A stretch of DNA of 64,000 bases from an uncultured Oscillospiraceae bacterium (GTDB taxonomy: Bacteria > Bacillota > Clostridia > Oscillospirales > Ruminococcaceae), in assembly GCA_900547455.1 (NCBI GenBank), contig URGV01000010.1:1-64000 (forward strand). The letters run 5' to 3'. The notes under the pieces are model-generated. The model was not told the origin of the DNA. It ran no database searches and saw only the letters and a list, made by a program, of their open reading frames with translations. Below are positions 8,036 to 17,314 of this stretch, in pieces; position 1 is the stretch's first letter; each line of letters opens with the position of its first letter. Both the position numbers and the translations under genes were made by a program.

Positions 8036-9808
8036 TCAATCGGCTTCAACCTCTCCCATGTCATAGAGGTCGAAGGTTTGGGTGGGCTTGACTACCAGCT
8101 TGTGAGAACGGTATTTCTCGATGTCAAAAGCGTTGCGCTTATCGTAGTCGGACAGCATTTTGTATTTTGGATGCTTCGTAATGTCGTACTTGTCACTGAG
8201 AAAAGGTCTCACGCCTCTAAGCTGCAAAATACATTTGCCGCCGTCCATGACAGCGATTTCGTCCTCCGACATGAGCTGCTTGCCGGTCTTCTGGTAGTTC
8301 AGGCCGTATGAGTTGTTGGTTGAACGGGTTTCTGATGTGTTATATAGGTCGATTGTCTCCTTGCCGAGGATTTCACTGAGTTCCTTCAAAGTGGATTTTT
8401 CCTTGCCGCCGAGGAAGAGGGTACAGTCGCAGTTGCCGACAATCGTGTCCGCTGCGTCCTTGTAGATGGTCTTGAGCTGGCTCTGGGACTGCAAGATGAT
8501 GGATGCTGAGATTTCCCGGCTTCGGATCGTTGCAATCAGCTTGTCGAATTTCGGGATTTGACCGATGTTCGCAAACTCGTCGAGCAGGCAGCGGACATGG
8601 ACGGGGAGCCGCCCATTGTAGACATCATCCGCCTTGTCGCAGAGCAAGTTAAAAAGCTGGGAGTACATGATCGCCACGACAAAGTTGAAGGTATCGTCGG
8701 TATCAGAGATAATGACGAACAGCGCCGTTTTGCGGTCGCCGATGCAATCCAGCTCCATCTCGTCGTAACTCATCAGCTCCCGCAGCTCCGCGATGTCAAA
8801 TGGGGCAAGTCTCGCGCCGCAGCTAATCAGGATCGACTTGGCGGTTTTGCCAGCGGCTAACTTATATTTACGGTATTGCTTGACCGCGAAGTGGTCAGGG
8901 TCGCGCTCTTCCAGTTCATCGAACATGAGGTCAACGGGATTTTTGAAAGTCTCGTCATCCTCTCTGGCCTCCGAAGCGTTGATCAATTCGAGCAAGGTAG
9001 TGAAGTTTTTCTCGTGTTCTGGCGCTTCGTACCAGATATAGCCGATGAGGGCGGTATAGTAGAGCTTTTCTGCCTTGACCCAGAAATCCTCCCCGGACTT
9101 ATCGCCATCTCCCTTCGTGTTGACGATGATCGTATTGACCAGTTTGAGGATGTCCTTTTCGCTGCGGATGTAGGCGAACGGGTTGTAGTGCATGGATTTA
9201 CGGAAGTTGATCGTATTCAGCGACTTGATGACATACCCGTTTTTCTCAAGCATCTTTCCGCATTCGACCAATACTGTGCCCTTGGGATCAGTAACCACAT
9301 AGGAGCTGTGCATCTGCATGAGGTTGGGCTTCACAAAGAAGCGGGTCTTGCCGGAGCCGGAACCGCCGATCACAAGGATGTTCTTATTCCTCGCGTACTT
9401 CGGCTGCTTCGGTCGGCTGTTCATCGTCAGCCCCTCGGTCTGGGTGAGGATGACATTGTTGGAGAAGTCGTCATCCATGTAAGGCCGGATGTCTTCCGGT
9501 CGCCCCCAACGGGCTGACCCGTATTCCTCCCCTTGGCGGAATTTCTTGCGGTTTTTGCCTTTGATGTAGACGGCCAGCTTGAGCAATGCGCCTCCTGCCA
9601 CACCAATGAGAAGGTCTACCGGGTGGAAGCTGGGGAGCGGATTGGCAAACGCTGCGCCGAAATTGGCAAAGCCGCCGGTGAGCTTGTCAATAAACTCCGT
9701 ACCGGGAGCCAGCCGGAAGACCGCCGCCAGCTTATCCACAAAGTAGAAGGCGAACACATACGGGAGATTGAGAAGGACGAGCTTTTTGATGTCGAGTTTC
9801 TTTTTCAT
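8036..9808 (-). CDS. virD4: VirD4/TraG-type coupling ATPase
   Basis: A 590-residue type IV coupling protein, which brings the relaxase-DNA complex to the transfer channel. It has two N-terminal membrane stretches (about residues 8-30 and 62-82), then the Walker A GGSGSGKT at 148-155 and the Walker B stretch LLDEFANIGQIP near residue 410. Length and motif spacing match VirD4-like proteins of Tn1549-type elements. Its ATG overlaps the stop of the upstream pcfB gene by four bases (ATGA), so the two are translationally coupled, as in other Firmicute elements. Confidence 0.95.
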   Translation of the reverse strand: MKKKLDIKKLVLLNLPYVFAFYFVDKLAAVFRLAPGTEFIDKLTGGFANFGAAFANPLPSFHPVDLLIGVAGGALLKLAVYIKGKNRKKFRQGEEYGSARWGRPEDIRPYMDDDFSNNVILTQTEGLTMNSRPKQPKYARNKNILVIGGSGSGKTRFFVKPNLMQMHSSYVVTDPKGTVLVECGKMLEKNGYVIKSLNTINFRKSMHYNPFAYIRSEKDILKLVNTIIVNTKGDGDKSGEDFWVKAEKLYYTALIGYIWYEAPEHEKNFTTLLELINASEAREDDETFKNPVDLMFDELEERDPDHFAVKQYRKYKLAAGKTAKSILISCGARLAPFDIAELRELMSYDEMELDCIGDRKTALFVIISDTDDTFNFVVAIMYSQLFNLLCDKADDVYNGRLPVHVRCLLDEFANIGQIPKFDKLIATIRSREISASIILQSQSQLKTIYKDAADTIVGNCDCTLFLGGKEKSTLKELSEILGKETIDLYNTSETRSTNNSYGLNYQKTGKQLMSEDEIAVMDGGKCILQLRGVRPFLSDKYDITKHPKYKMLSDYDKRNAFDIEKYRSHKLVVKPTQTFDLYDMGEVEAD

Positions 9809-10296
9809 AGCTCAACGCCCCGATCCTTCGTCTTAACCTTGACCTTCTCCTTGTGCTGGGCTTTAGACTGCTCCCTGCTGCGGGAGAGCTTCTGCTTGAG
9901 GGATTGCTTTTCTTTCTGCTTGACCGTCTTGGCGGAAAACTCCTTGAACGCCTGAGTCATCACATCCACATCCCGGCCTTTGAAGAAGACGAGATAGCGC
10001 GGCGGCTGCTCAGAGGTGTCTTTCTTGAGCGCGTAGTCGATCCCGTACTTGTTCGCTGTGCGCTCGAAAGACTTGATGTTTCCGTCGGTCACTTCAATGT
10101 TGCTGATTGCGGCGTTCTGCTCAACAAGGTGCTTGATGGACTGCTTGCCCCGGTAGGTCTTGGGCTGAGAGGCTTGCTTTTCGGCCTTTTCAATTTCCTC
10201 AATGAATTTGGCGAGCGCTTTTTTCAGCACTTCCGCAGTGATCCTGCCGCCCTTAATGGCAATCGCAACGACTTTGGTATTTACTTCATCCTGCAT
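9805..10296 (-). CDS. pcfB: PcfB family (DUF3801) conjugation accessory protein
   Basis: A 163-residue soluble protein of the PcfB/DUF3801 family, found immediately upstream of the coupling ATPase in Gram-positive conjugative systems. Visible family features are the N-terminal VVAIAIKGGRITAEVL segment, a middle alpha/beta region ending in RYLVFFKGRDVDVMTQAF, and a lysine/glutamine-rich basic tail. It may help dock DNA or relaxase to VirD4. The ATG at 10296 is preceded by AAAGGAGG. Confidence 0.9.
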   Translation of the reverse strand: MQDEVNTKVVAIAIKGGRITAEVLKKALAKFIEEIEKAEKQASQPKTYRGKQSIKHLVEQNAAISNIEVTDGNIKSFERTANKYGIDYALKKDTSEQPPRYLVFFKGRDVDVMTQAFKEFSAKTVKQKEKQSLKQKLSRSREQSKAQHKEKVKVKTKDRGVEL

Positions 10297-10412
10297 GGGG
10301 ACCTCCTTTCTGAGATTTGCGGGGCAATCCCGTCACTAAGGCGGGACACCGTGTAAAATGTGGATCATGTTTTCATCTCACCCCCTTGAAGTTGATTGAG
10401 AATGCTTACGCA

Positions 10413-11249
10413 TCAGCCTTTTCCGTGAAAATCGTAGTTCACGCGGGCTGAATAGTAGTTGTCTATGGTCAGTGAAGCGTTATACAACGCCGTAAGCAGA
10501 TATGCCCGGATGTTCCGAATGTCGGAAGGGCAATCGTTCATCGCTTGGAGCACATAGTCGATGTGGCCGCTGTCCAGCTTGAGGAAGCGTGACTTAACCA
10601 CCGGCTGCGGCATATCCTCGCCGTTGATACGGATGGTGGGGCTTGTGGAGCAGACAGCATCCAGCATGATCTCGACAATTTCATTTACCCGGTCAAGGTC
10701 ATAGTGCCTATCCTGAGAGCGGATGTCGATCTCAAGGTTATCCCGGATCAATTCCCTGTATTGCTCCCGTTCATCCATCCTGTCCATCCCATCAAGATTG
10801 ATAGATTGATAGTTTCTCAGAGAGTTATTTCTTTCGTTGGTAATTACTTGATTAGTATTTAATTGTGCGGGATTTTCCGTACACGGTTTTCCCGTGAACG
10901 GATTATCCGTGTCCGGCTTTTCCGTATGCGGTTTTTCCGTGTCCGGCAAACCCGTCTGCGGCTTCTCGTATATCTCGAAAACCATGCTGCTCATCCGGCC
11001 TTTTTCATCCCGTGACTGATGACGGACGAGATACCCTGCGTCCTCAAGCTCCCTGAGAGCTGCCAGAACAGCATCGGGACCTTCCTTGCAGATCGCCGAA
11101 AGACCTTTCGTTGAGAACTGCCAGCCGTCGTTGAAGGACAGCATTTTGGAGAGCAGCCCCACGGCCTTGAGGGACAGGGTTTTATCGCGGAGATGGTAAT
11201 TTGCCATGACCGTGTAGCCACGGTTTTTGTTGACGCGATAGACTGCCAT
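10413..11249 (-). CDS. Replication-initiator-like winged-helix protein (DUF6017 type)
   Basis: A 278-residue protein at the head of the transfer region. Residues 1-95 look like a winged-helix DNA-binding domain (KAVGLLSKMLSFNDGWQFS, then ALRELEDAGYLVRH). It continues into a low-complexity proline/threonine linker of pentapeptide repeats (KPHTE, KPDTD, NPFTG type) at about residues 97-130, and a helical C-terminal domain (about 160-270) of the DUF6017 type. Such proteins are annotated as replication initiator-like in Tn1549-type elements. Whether it starts replication or regulates transfer is not shown. The linker is encoded by a 15-bp tandem repeat. Confidence 0.8.
   Translation of the reverse strand: MAVYRVNKNRGYTVMANYHLRDKTLSLKAVGLLSKMLSFNDGWQFSTKGLSAICKEGPDAVLAALRELEDAGYLVRHQSRDEKGRMSSMVFEIYEKPQTGLPDTEKPHTEKPDTDNPFTGKPCTENPAQLNTNQVITNERNNSLRNYQSINLDGMDRMDEREQYRELIRDNLEIDIRSQDRHYDLDRVNEIVEIMLDAVCSTSPTIRINGEDMPQPVVKSRFLKLDSGHIDYVLQAMNDCPSDIRNIRAYLLTALYNASLTIDNYYSARVNYDFHGKG
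10869..10961 (-). repeat. 15-bp tandem repeat inside the replication-like gene
   Basis: Six imperfect 15-bp units lie back to back (starts at 10869, 10884, 10899, 10914, 10929 and 10944). On the + strand they read roughly CGG-NTT-TTC-CGT-NNN. They encode the pentapeptide linker of the DUF6017-type protein. The strict 15-bp period and the conserved CCGT core could act as iterons for the encoded protein, since some Firmicute rep genes carry their origin internally. That is a hypothesis; a simple coding minisatellite is the alternative. Confidence 0.65.
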
Positions 11250-11253
11250 GCGG

Positions 11254-11484
11254 TTATCCCTCCCTTGCCATCACCGGCTGACAGCGCAGCGTTGACAGCT
11301 TCACCGGGGAATAGGGACATTCCTCGAAGACACAGGTTTGATATTTCCAGTATGGACGATGGAAGCAGCACGACCGGCATTCCGGGCAGATCCCGTCGCA
11401 TCCGCTGTCATAGTGGTTGTGGCCGGGTATCTCCTTCATGAGGGCTTCAAAGGCTTGCAGCTTACCGGCTGTCATGTAGCTCAT
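11254..11484 (-). CDS. Small cysteine-rich element protein
   Basis: A 76-residue protein with seven cysteines, mostly between residues 29 and 56 (CDGICPECRSCC, then TCVFEEC). They could form a zinc or Fe-S binding cluster. It is conserved in gut Firmicute conjugative elements directly upstream of the DUF6017 protein; its stop and the next start are separated by four bases. No function is assigned. The ATG at 11484 follows AGGAGAG. Its short length lowers certainty, but the cysteine pattern and tight spacing support a real gene. Confidence 0.65.
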   Translation of the reverse strand: MSYMTAGKLQAFEALMKEIPGHNHYDSGCDGICPECRSCCFHRPYWKYQTCVFEECPYSPVKLSTLRCQPVMAREG

Positions 11485-11561
11485 TTTGTTTTCTCTCCTT
11501 TCCTCGCCGCACCGCCGTCATCTGCAAGAGGCAGATTGTTCCAGCTTTCGGGCAACAAAAA

Positions 11562-11610
11562 AAGAGGGTTTGCTTCATGCTCCGAATTGGAGAATGAAAC
11601 AAACCCTCTT
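11562..11610 (-). terminator. Intrinsic terminator
   Basis: A long hairpin of about 16 bp with one mismatch (AGAGGGTTTGCTTCAT pairing with ATGAAACAAACCCTCT), extended by CTCC/GGAG. On the minus strand a T-run follows. It lies just after the DUF6050 gene and separates that small operon from the Cys-rich/DUF6017 transfer operon. Confidence 0.8.
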
Positions 11611-11624
11611 AGCTTTTCAGATAT

Positions 11625-11924
11625 TCAGATGATTTCTCGGATGGTATGGATGAGGCCGAGCAGCAGCCCGACAATCAGGGCGAGTCCTCCGATAAGACCG
11701 CCGATGATGATGTTGAGTGCGAAGATTCCTACTGTGCCGGATATGCCGTAACCGAAGGGGACGAGCCAGAGACACATCCTGCGGATGCCGAATGGGAAGC
11801 CGACACAGAGCCACATCAGGAAGTAGTCACATGCGCCGTCCGCCATATAGACCGGCTTGAAGAATGCGGCAAGGCAAAGGGCAATCAGCAGAGGAAGCAG
11901 CACTTCCTTGAGAAAAGTCTTCAC
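11625..11924 (-). CDS. DUF6050 family small membrane protein
   Basis: A 99-residue protein with three to four hydrophobic segments (about residues 8-25, 30-47, 52-70 and 74-93), matching the DUF6050 proteins of Clostridia mobile elements. The GTG at 11924 is chosen as start because GTGA overlaps the upstream stop by four bases and GGGTGAGG lies just upstream. The longer open frame is a shadow of the upstream gene. No known function; probably an accessory membrane protein of the element. Confidence 0.7.
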   Translation of the reverse strand: MKTFLKEVLLPLLIALCLAAFFKPVYMADGACDYFLMWLCVGFPFGIRRMCLWLVPFGYGISGTVGIFALNIIIGGLIGGLALIVGLLLGLIHTIREII

Positions 11925-12133
11925 ATCCTCACCCTCAATCCCTGCAAATCGTCCGTGCGGATGCCGACGAGATACCAGTCCGCAGCCATCTCGATCCGGG
12001 TGGGTTTCCACTTGCCCCCGACCATGACATCGAAGCATTCCCCGCAGTGCAGACCGCCGTAGTAGCAGTCAAGGTCAAAGCGAATGTCGTACCGATCCGT
12101 TGCGTGATCATAAACCAAAGTTCCCTGTTTCAT
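11921..12133 (-). CDS. DUF5348 family small protein
   Basis: A 70-residue protein starting MKQGTLVYDHATDRYDIRFD, with AAAGGAG upstream of the ATG at 12133. It matches the small DUF5348-type proteins found in conjugative and mobilizable elements of Firmicutes. The rest contains a CYYGGLHCGECFDV stretch and predicted beta strands. Function unknown. It forms a two-gene unit with the DUF6050 gene (four-base overlap). A longer upstream frame exists but lacks a ribosome site and would run into the preceding terminator. Confidence 0.7.
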   Translation of the reverse strand: MKQGTLVYDHATDRYDIRFDLDCYYGGLHCGECFDVMVGGKWKPTRIEMAADWYLVGIRTDDLQGLRVRM

Positions 12134-12265
12134 GATGGACTCCTTTCGTTGTGGGCAGCGCAACGGGAAGGGCTTATGCAGTGTACCTCCATAGCCACCG
12201 CCAGCCGGTTTTGATCCTGTGCGCCGATTGTTGAGCGATTGTTCCTCTTTCAGGTCAAAAAAGAA

Positions 12266-13279
<1,014 letters not shown>

Positions 13280-13293
13280 TTTTGAAATCCTCC

Positions 13294-14766
13294 TTAATGG
13301 TCAATCTGATGCTGTTTTTTGCGGCTCTGCTCGGGATTTTCCTGCGCACGAACAACCTCTTCTACCTTGTATTTGATCTGCCAGAGTTTTTTCACCTCCG
13401 CATAGATGGGGGAAAGCTCCGCTTGCCCTGTCTTGTATTCCTGTTCCAGACGGTCATGCTCCTTGCGCCATGCAGTGATCGGCAATTTTCCATCCTTAAA
13501 ATGAGGCTTTAATTTGCGCTCTGCCATGTGATACAGGCGGAGTGCATTTTCATTTTCAGACATGAATTGCTCACGCCTGCCTTTCCACTTGATGGTTGCC
13601 AGCTTGTCAGCAACAGGTTTTCCCTCAGCGTAAAACTGCACCATGCAGAGAAGCTCGTCTAACTCCTTCATGCGGTCAGATTTGCCAGACAGGGTACTCT
13701 TCAAAGTGTCAATACGGTCACTCAGCGCAGATACACGCTCCTGCAACTGTTCCGGCGTTGTCAAATTGTTCCGCATGAGATAATTGCAAATCTCATTGAA
13801 CTCTTTGAGATTTCCGATCTTTGCTTTCCGGCTCCATGCTCCTGTGCTGCGGTTGGTGTAATACTCGCTGAGCAGCTGCGCCAGATTGGGTGCTTGCGGT
13901 TTGTTCAATTCCTCATACGCTTCTTTCAGCCAGTCAAGCAGCGCCGTAATTCTCTTTTTCAGCTTGCAGATCAAGGCATTGGTCGCCTTGACCCAGCGGT
14001 TGAAATCGCCCTTATCAGTACGAATACCTCTGGCCTCCATCTGGCGGATCGCCGGTCCCTCATGGACAGTAGGCAGCTGCTCCACGCCCTGATGCTCGTA
14101 GCTGCGGTGGTCGATGCGGCATTCCAGCCCTTTCTCGGCAAATCGAGCATTGCACATTGCTGCCCACTGTTCCCGCCAATGTTCCAGCGTTTCCGGTTTG
14201 CCCCAGTCCGTGGTGGGGACAGCGTTGAATACATAGTTTCCTGCTTCATCCCGTATGCGCTCCTCGTTTTCATCCAGGAGATATTCCCGCCGCTGCTTGT
14301 TGCCCCATGTCCCGTCCGGCAGCAGGGGACGGATGGGGCACATAACATGAAAATGCGGGTTGGCAATGCCGCCGTCCCCCTTGTCCGGTGCATGAACTGA
14401 GAAATCCACCACCATCCCCCGGCTCACAAACTGCTCCAATAAAAATTGCCTTGCAAGGCCGATGTTCTCCTGCATGGAAAACTCGTTCTGCAAGGCAATG
14501 TCAAAACTGTATGCAAGCTGGGCTTTCTTGCCCCGTTCTGCCTTTTCTACCTCGTTCCACAGGGTTTGCCGGTCTGCGAAGGAAGGCGGAGCGTGGGGCG
14601 GAAGCAGGATTTCAGAACAGAGCACACCGCCTTTCCGAGTGTAGTCGCTGTCCTCTCCGTAATACTCGCTGTGCAGCTTTTCGCCGGATCGGTAAGCAGC
14701 GGACGCAACAGCGGATTGCCCTGCGCTGCGTTTGATCTGGGTAACATGGAAGTGAAATAGTGCGAT
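13294..14766 (-). CDS. mobA: MobA/MobL (MobQ) family relaxase
   Basis: The relaxase that nicks oriT and pilots the DNA strand. Motif I lies in FHFHVTQIKRSAGQSAVASA (residues 4-23) followed by AYRSGEKL. The metal-binding histidine motif is NPHFHVMCPIRP. The C-terminal half is helical. The recognisable protein begins at 14766, six bases after GGAAAGGG, but the codon there is ATC where homologs have ATG. The first canonical start in frame is GTG at 14625, which would delete motif I. Either ATC is used weakly, the gene is crippled, or a base is wrong. It lies downstream of DUF3847 and the MobQ-type oriT. Confidence 0.85.
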   Translation of the reverse strand: MALFHFHVTQIKRSAGQSAVASAAYRSGEKLHSEYYGEDSDYTRKGGVLCSEILLPPHAPPSFADRQTLWNEVEKAERGKKAQLAYSFDIALQNEFSMQENIGLARQFLLEQFVSRGMVVDFSVHAPDKGDGGIANPHFHVMCPIRPLLPDGTWGNKQRREYLLDENEERIRDEAGNYVFNAVPTTDWGKPETLEHWREQWAAMCNARFAEKGLECRIDHRSYEHQGVEQLPTVHEGPAIRQMEARGIRTDKGDFNRWVKATNALICKLKKRITALLDWLKEAYEELNKPQAPNLAQLLSEYYTNRSTGAWSRKAKIGNLKEFNEICNYLMRNNLTTPEQLQERVSALSDRIDTLKSTLSGKSDRMKELDELLCMVQFYAEGKPVADKLATIKWKGRREQFMSENENALRLYHMAERKLKPHFKDGKLPITAWRKEHDRLEQEYKTGQAELSPIYAEVKKLWQIKYKVEEVVRAQENPEQSRKKQHQIDH

Positions 14767-14768
14767 AC

Positions 14769-15077
14769 TTATCCCTTTCCTTTCTGGCTTGCCTGATTGT
14801 GTGTATTGACTGCCTCCATCAACAAAGCTCTGACTTCCGGCAAAGCAAAAACTTTTTCCGTAAAAGCATAGAACTCCGTTTCGCTCAAAGCCTTTGCCAG
14901 CGGTGCGATGCTCTCCACGGCAGCCCCCCTGGTAATGAGGCGCTGCGCTCGTTTCTTCCGGTCTCCCTTCTCATAATAGGATTTTCGGTTTTGCAGCCGC
15001 TGGAGCCTGCTGCGCTCCTGCGCCAGCTTCTTTTCTGCGTCTGCGATCTCCTGTTTCAGCTTCTCGGTTGTTGGCAT
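14769..15077 (-). CDS. DUF3847 family mobilization accessory protein
   Basis: A 102-residue, strongly charged protein with a coiled-coil N-terminal half (KLKQEIADAEKKLAQERSRL) and a compact C-terminal part. DUF3847 proteins are found directly upstream of MobA/MobL relaxases in Clostridia elements and resemble MobC-type accessories that help bind oriT; that role is inferred. AAAGGAGG precedes the ATG at 15077. Its stop is two bases before the relaxase start region, so the two are co-translated. Confidence 0.8.
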   Translation of the reverse strand: MPTTEKLKQEIADAEKKLAQERSRLQRLQNRKSYYEKGDRKKRAQRLITRGAAVESIAPLAKALSETEFYAFTEKVFALPEVRALLMEAVNTHNQASQKGKG

Positions 15078-15109
15078 CGTAGATTCCTCCTTTACTCTCA
15101 GATAAAAAA

Positions 15110-15136
15110 TACCGCCTGTCTTTCGGACAAGCGGTA
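15110..15136 (-). terminator. Hairpin with T-run ahead of DUF3847-mobA
   Basis: TACCGC and GCGGTA flank TGTC/GACA with a TTTCG loop (one internal mismatch), followed on the minus strand by ATTTTTTATC. It lies between the oriT region and the start of DUF3847, so it either ends the upstream OLD-nuclease transcript or acts as an attenuator for the mobilization genes. Confidence 0.65.
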
Positions 15137-15315
15137 AAATTTGCGTGTTGAGTTTCAGGCTTTGGATGGGAAACTGTCTGTGCAAACAGATTGTTTTCCA
15201 TCCAAAGTGAGCAGGGATAGCCGCATAAGCGGCGCAAGGGATGCAGTCCCTTGTACGGAACGCTGTGACGCAAAACAGCCCGGACTTCCATCGTCCGGGC
15301 TGTCTGCCTCGCAGA
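15137..15315. repeat. Hairpin array beside oriT
   Basis: This gene-free stretch holds at least four inverted repeats in 180 bp: an imperfect long hairpin at 15161-15206 (TTTGGATGG/CCATCCAAA), CCGC/GCGG around 15222, AAGGGA/TCCCTT at 15237-15253, and an 11-bp perfect stem ACAGCCCGGAC/GTCCGGGCTGT at 15275-15303. With the terminator on its left and the nic region on its right, the whole 306-bp gap between DUF3847 and the OLD-like gene is structured DNA, likely relaxosome-binding or replication-restart sites. Confidence 0.6.
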
Positions 15316-15355
15316 GCGCACGCATACAGGGTTTACCCTGTATAGAAGTGCGCCC
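15316..15355 (+). other. oriT: Origin of transfer (MobQ-type nic region)
   Basis: A nested inverted repeat, GCGCAC (15316-15321) ... ATACAGGG TTTA CCCTGTAT (15324-15343) ... GTGCGC (15348-15353), is followed by CCT. The sequence AAGTGCGCCCT at the right arm matches the nic core of MobQ relaxases (RSF1010/pIP501 style, TAAGTGCGCCCT). The nic would lie around 15350-15353 on the + strand. That orientation would send the restriction-modification cargo first and the relaxase genes last. The assignment rests on motif recognition and on the adjacent DUF3847-mobA pair. Confidence 0.75.
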
Positions 15356-15383
15356 TTTGTTCCAAAGGGAGTTATAGGTCGGC

Positions 15384-17279
15384 CTAATCGAATTTACTAT
15401 TGACCATTGAAAACAGCTTTTCAAACCGCCCAATCGTTTCTTCTGAGAAGAAAAGTGTGCCAATATTTTTCGCCATATAATTTGCAGGAGAATAGTGATT
15501 GAAAGACTTGTTACCATTAAGCCGTTTCAGCTGCGACATTATCGGCTTATTTGCATCGAGATCGGAAATCTGCACAGATGTACCGAAAGCACCATTATAC
15601 AGCGCAAGATATTCTTCCTTGCTAAACAAGTCCTCAATGTCAGCAAAGGTCTGTTCTATTACGGAATGGTAATACAGAATCTTTTTGTCAGCAATAATTT
15701 TCTGCTCTACCATTCGTTTCAATCGAACTTCTGCCCCTTGATCCGTAAAGGTATCGAGCAAACATACTGTGGATAGCTCGTTGCCTCGCATGAGCGAAAT
15801 GAAAGTTGCAATCTTATCTGCACCGCCCACCGGGACAATCGTGACATCATCGGACAGCCCCTGTTTCCCCATATTTTTCAAAATAGTCGAGAAATGGTTA
15901 AGATAAACCAAATCGGAAATACCCTCTACCAAAAGATTTTGCGGTGAAACATATAGGTTTTGGGCAATCGTGTAACCTAACGCTGCCTGTAACGGAAACA
16001 GCGTATCGGAGTCTTTTTCTTCAACAGCATCCGACACAACGCTACCGATTTTAGGATTCTGTGTATCATAGACAGTTCGCACTTCATTGAGTCTTAGAGA
16101 ATCAATCATAAAGGGCGAGTGTGTTGTGTATATGACTTGATATTCGGGTGCAAGCTTTTCGTCGATAAATCGCAACAAATCATTTTGTGCCGAAGCATGG
16201 AGACTAAGTCCGGGCTCGTCCAGTAGCAGAATATATTTACTATTTTTGTCACCTTGAATTTTGCTAAACCAGACAAGGAAAGAGAAAAACCAAAGGAAAC
16301 CTTTGCTGCGATTTTTCAACGGCGGAGTTACCCTGTGCTTAGAGTTATAAATTCTGATATTAAGATAGCGGACATTGTTTGCTGCATGCTCAATTTCAAA
16401 GCGAATTTCAAGATTCCGATTTGTTGTCCAGTACTCAAACATTTCATCCGTGATGGAATTAGAGGTTGCTTCCAACTGCGCCTTGAACGCTTCAAAATTA
16501 CTCTCTGATTGAATATCAGAAATCTGCAAGCCACTTAATTCAAACAGTGCCTTTGCGATTTTATATTCCTCAGAAGACAAGCTTCCTGTCGGTTTTCCTG
16601 CGGCGAAGTCACTTAAATTGATTCTGCAAGGCAAGCTGAAGTAATCGCTAAAATACCACAGTTTAGGAATCGCAGGAGAAATATAGGTCTTATAGATGTA
16701 CCCTTCCAGCGGATTTATCCATCCGTTCGCCCCCTTTTTAATCTTTTCCAGTTCGGCTTTAATCTCGTTCATGCCCGGCAAGGAGTTGTTTTCGGAAACA
16801 GCGCTTACTAAGGCAGGATAATCAGTTGCGGCATGAATAATTTCTTTGCCTTGTTCTCCCACGCCAAAAGCCGAAATCAGCCAATCTTTGAAAATTCCAA
16901 AATCGGTCAAAATTCCCGTTGTTGTCCTTGTGTTATCATAGTAAGATGTCACCGAAAAGCGCTGCTTAGAAATAATGCCCTCCGCAAAAACATCCTCCAC
17001 ACTTTTTACATCTTCGTCAGATAATTCATACTCGCAAGTCAACACTTTGGGATTTTCAGTGCGTACTTTTGTCAACTCGCTGCGAGGATAATCTAAGTCC
17101 TTATCGAATTGGAAGTCCGCATTATCCTCGAAATAATTCGATTTTGCCAGAGCTTCGAGCAGCGCCGTTTTTCCGGATTCGTTTTTGCCAACGATCCGTG
17201 TAATCTGGCTTTCCACCTCATAAGTCTGCTCTGTTAGAAAGCTCTTGTATTTGTGAATTGATACTTTCGTTAATTTCAT
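15384..17279 (-). CDS. OLD-like ATP-dependent nuclease (AAA/ABC ATPase plus TOPRIM)
   Basis: A 631-residue protein with an ABC-type ATPase half and a TOPRIM-type half, the layout of OLD-family nucleases used in phage defence. Walker A GKNESGKT is at residues 31-38, Walker B ILLLDEPG near 345-355, and the switch histidine in YTTHSP soon after. The TOPRIM glutamate block LLVEGISD lies near 450 and a variant acidic block LLDTFTDQG near 510. The DNA is clearly more AT-rich than the element around it. It is the last gene of a unit with a C5 methylase and a nuclease, 35 bases after the nuclease gene. It could be an added effector or an independent cargo gene. Confidence 0.82.
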   Translation of the reverse strand: MKLTKVSIHKYKSFLTEQTYEVESQITRIVGKNESGKTALLEALAKSNYFEDNADFQFDKDLDYPRSELTKVRTENPKVLTCEYELSDEDVKSVEDVFAEGIISKQRFSVTSYYDNTRTTTGILTDFGIFKDWLISAFGVGEQGKEIIHAATDYPALVSAVSENNSLPGMNEIKAELEKIKKGANGWINPLEGYIYKTYISPAIPKLWYFSDYFSLPCRINLSDFAAGKPTGSLSSEEYKIAKALFELSGLQISDIQSESNFEAFKAQLEATSNSITDEMFEYWTTNRNLEIRFEIEHAANNVRYLNIRIYNSKHRVTPPLKNRSKGFLWFFSFLVWFSKIQGDKNSKYILLLDEPGLSLHASAQNDLLRFIDEKLAPEYQVIYTTHSPFMIDSLRLNEVRTVYDTQNPKIGSVVSDAVEEKDSDTLFPLQAALGYTIAQNLYVSPQNLLVEGISDLVYLNHFSTILKNMGKQGLSDDVTIVPVGGADKIATFISLMRGNELSTVCLLDTFTDQGAEVRLKRMVEQKIIADKKILYYHSVIEQTFADIEDLFSKEEYLALYNGAFGTSVQISDLDANKPIMSQLKRLNGNKSFNHYSPANYMAKNIGTLFFSEETIGRFEKLFSMVNSKFD

Positions 17280-17314
17280 AGGCTACTCCTTCTCTTTATC
17301 TATGGAGTTAATTC

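Noticed and set aside
10869-10961. CRISPR array
   Set aside because: The units are 15 bp, contiguous, with no spacers, and in frame with a coding sequence.
15110-15355. tRNA or structured riboswitch in the hairpin array
   Set aside because: No cloverleaf, no conserved aptamer core; the nic-core repeat and neighbouring mob genes explain it as an oriT region.
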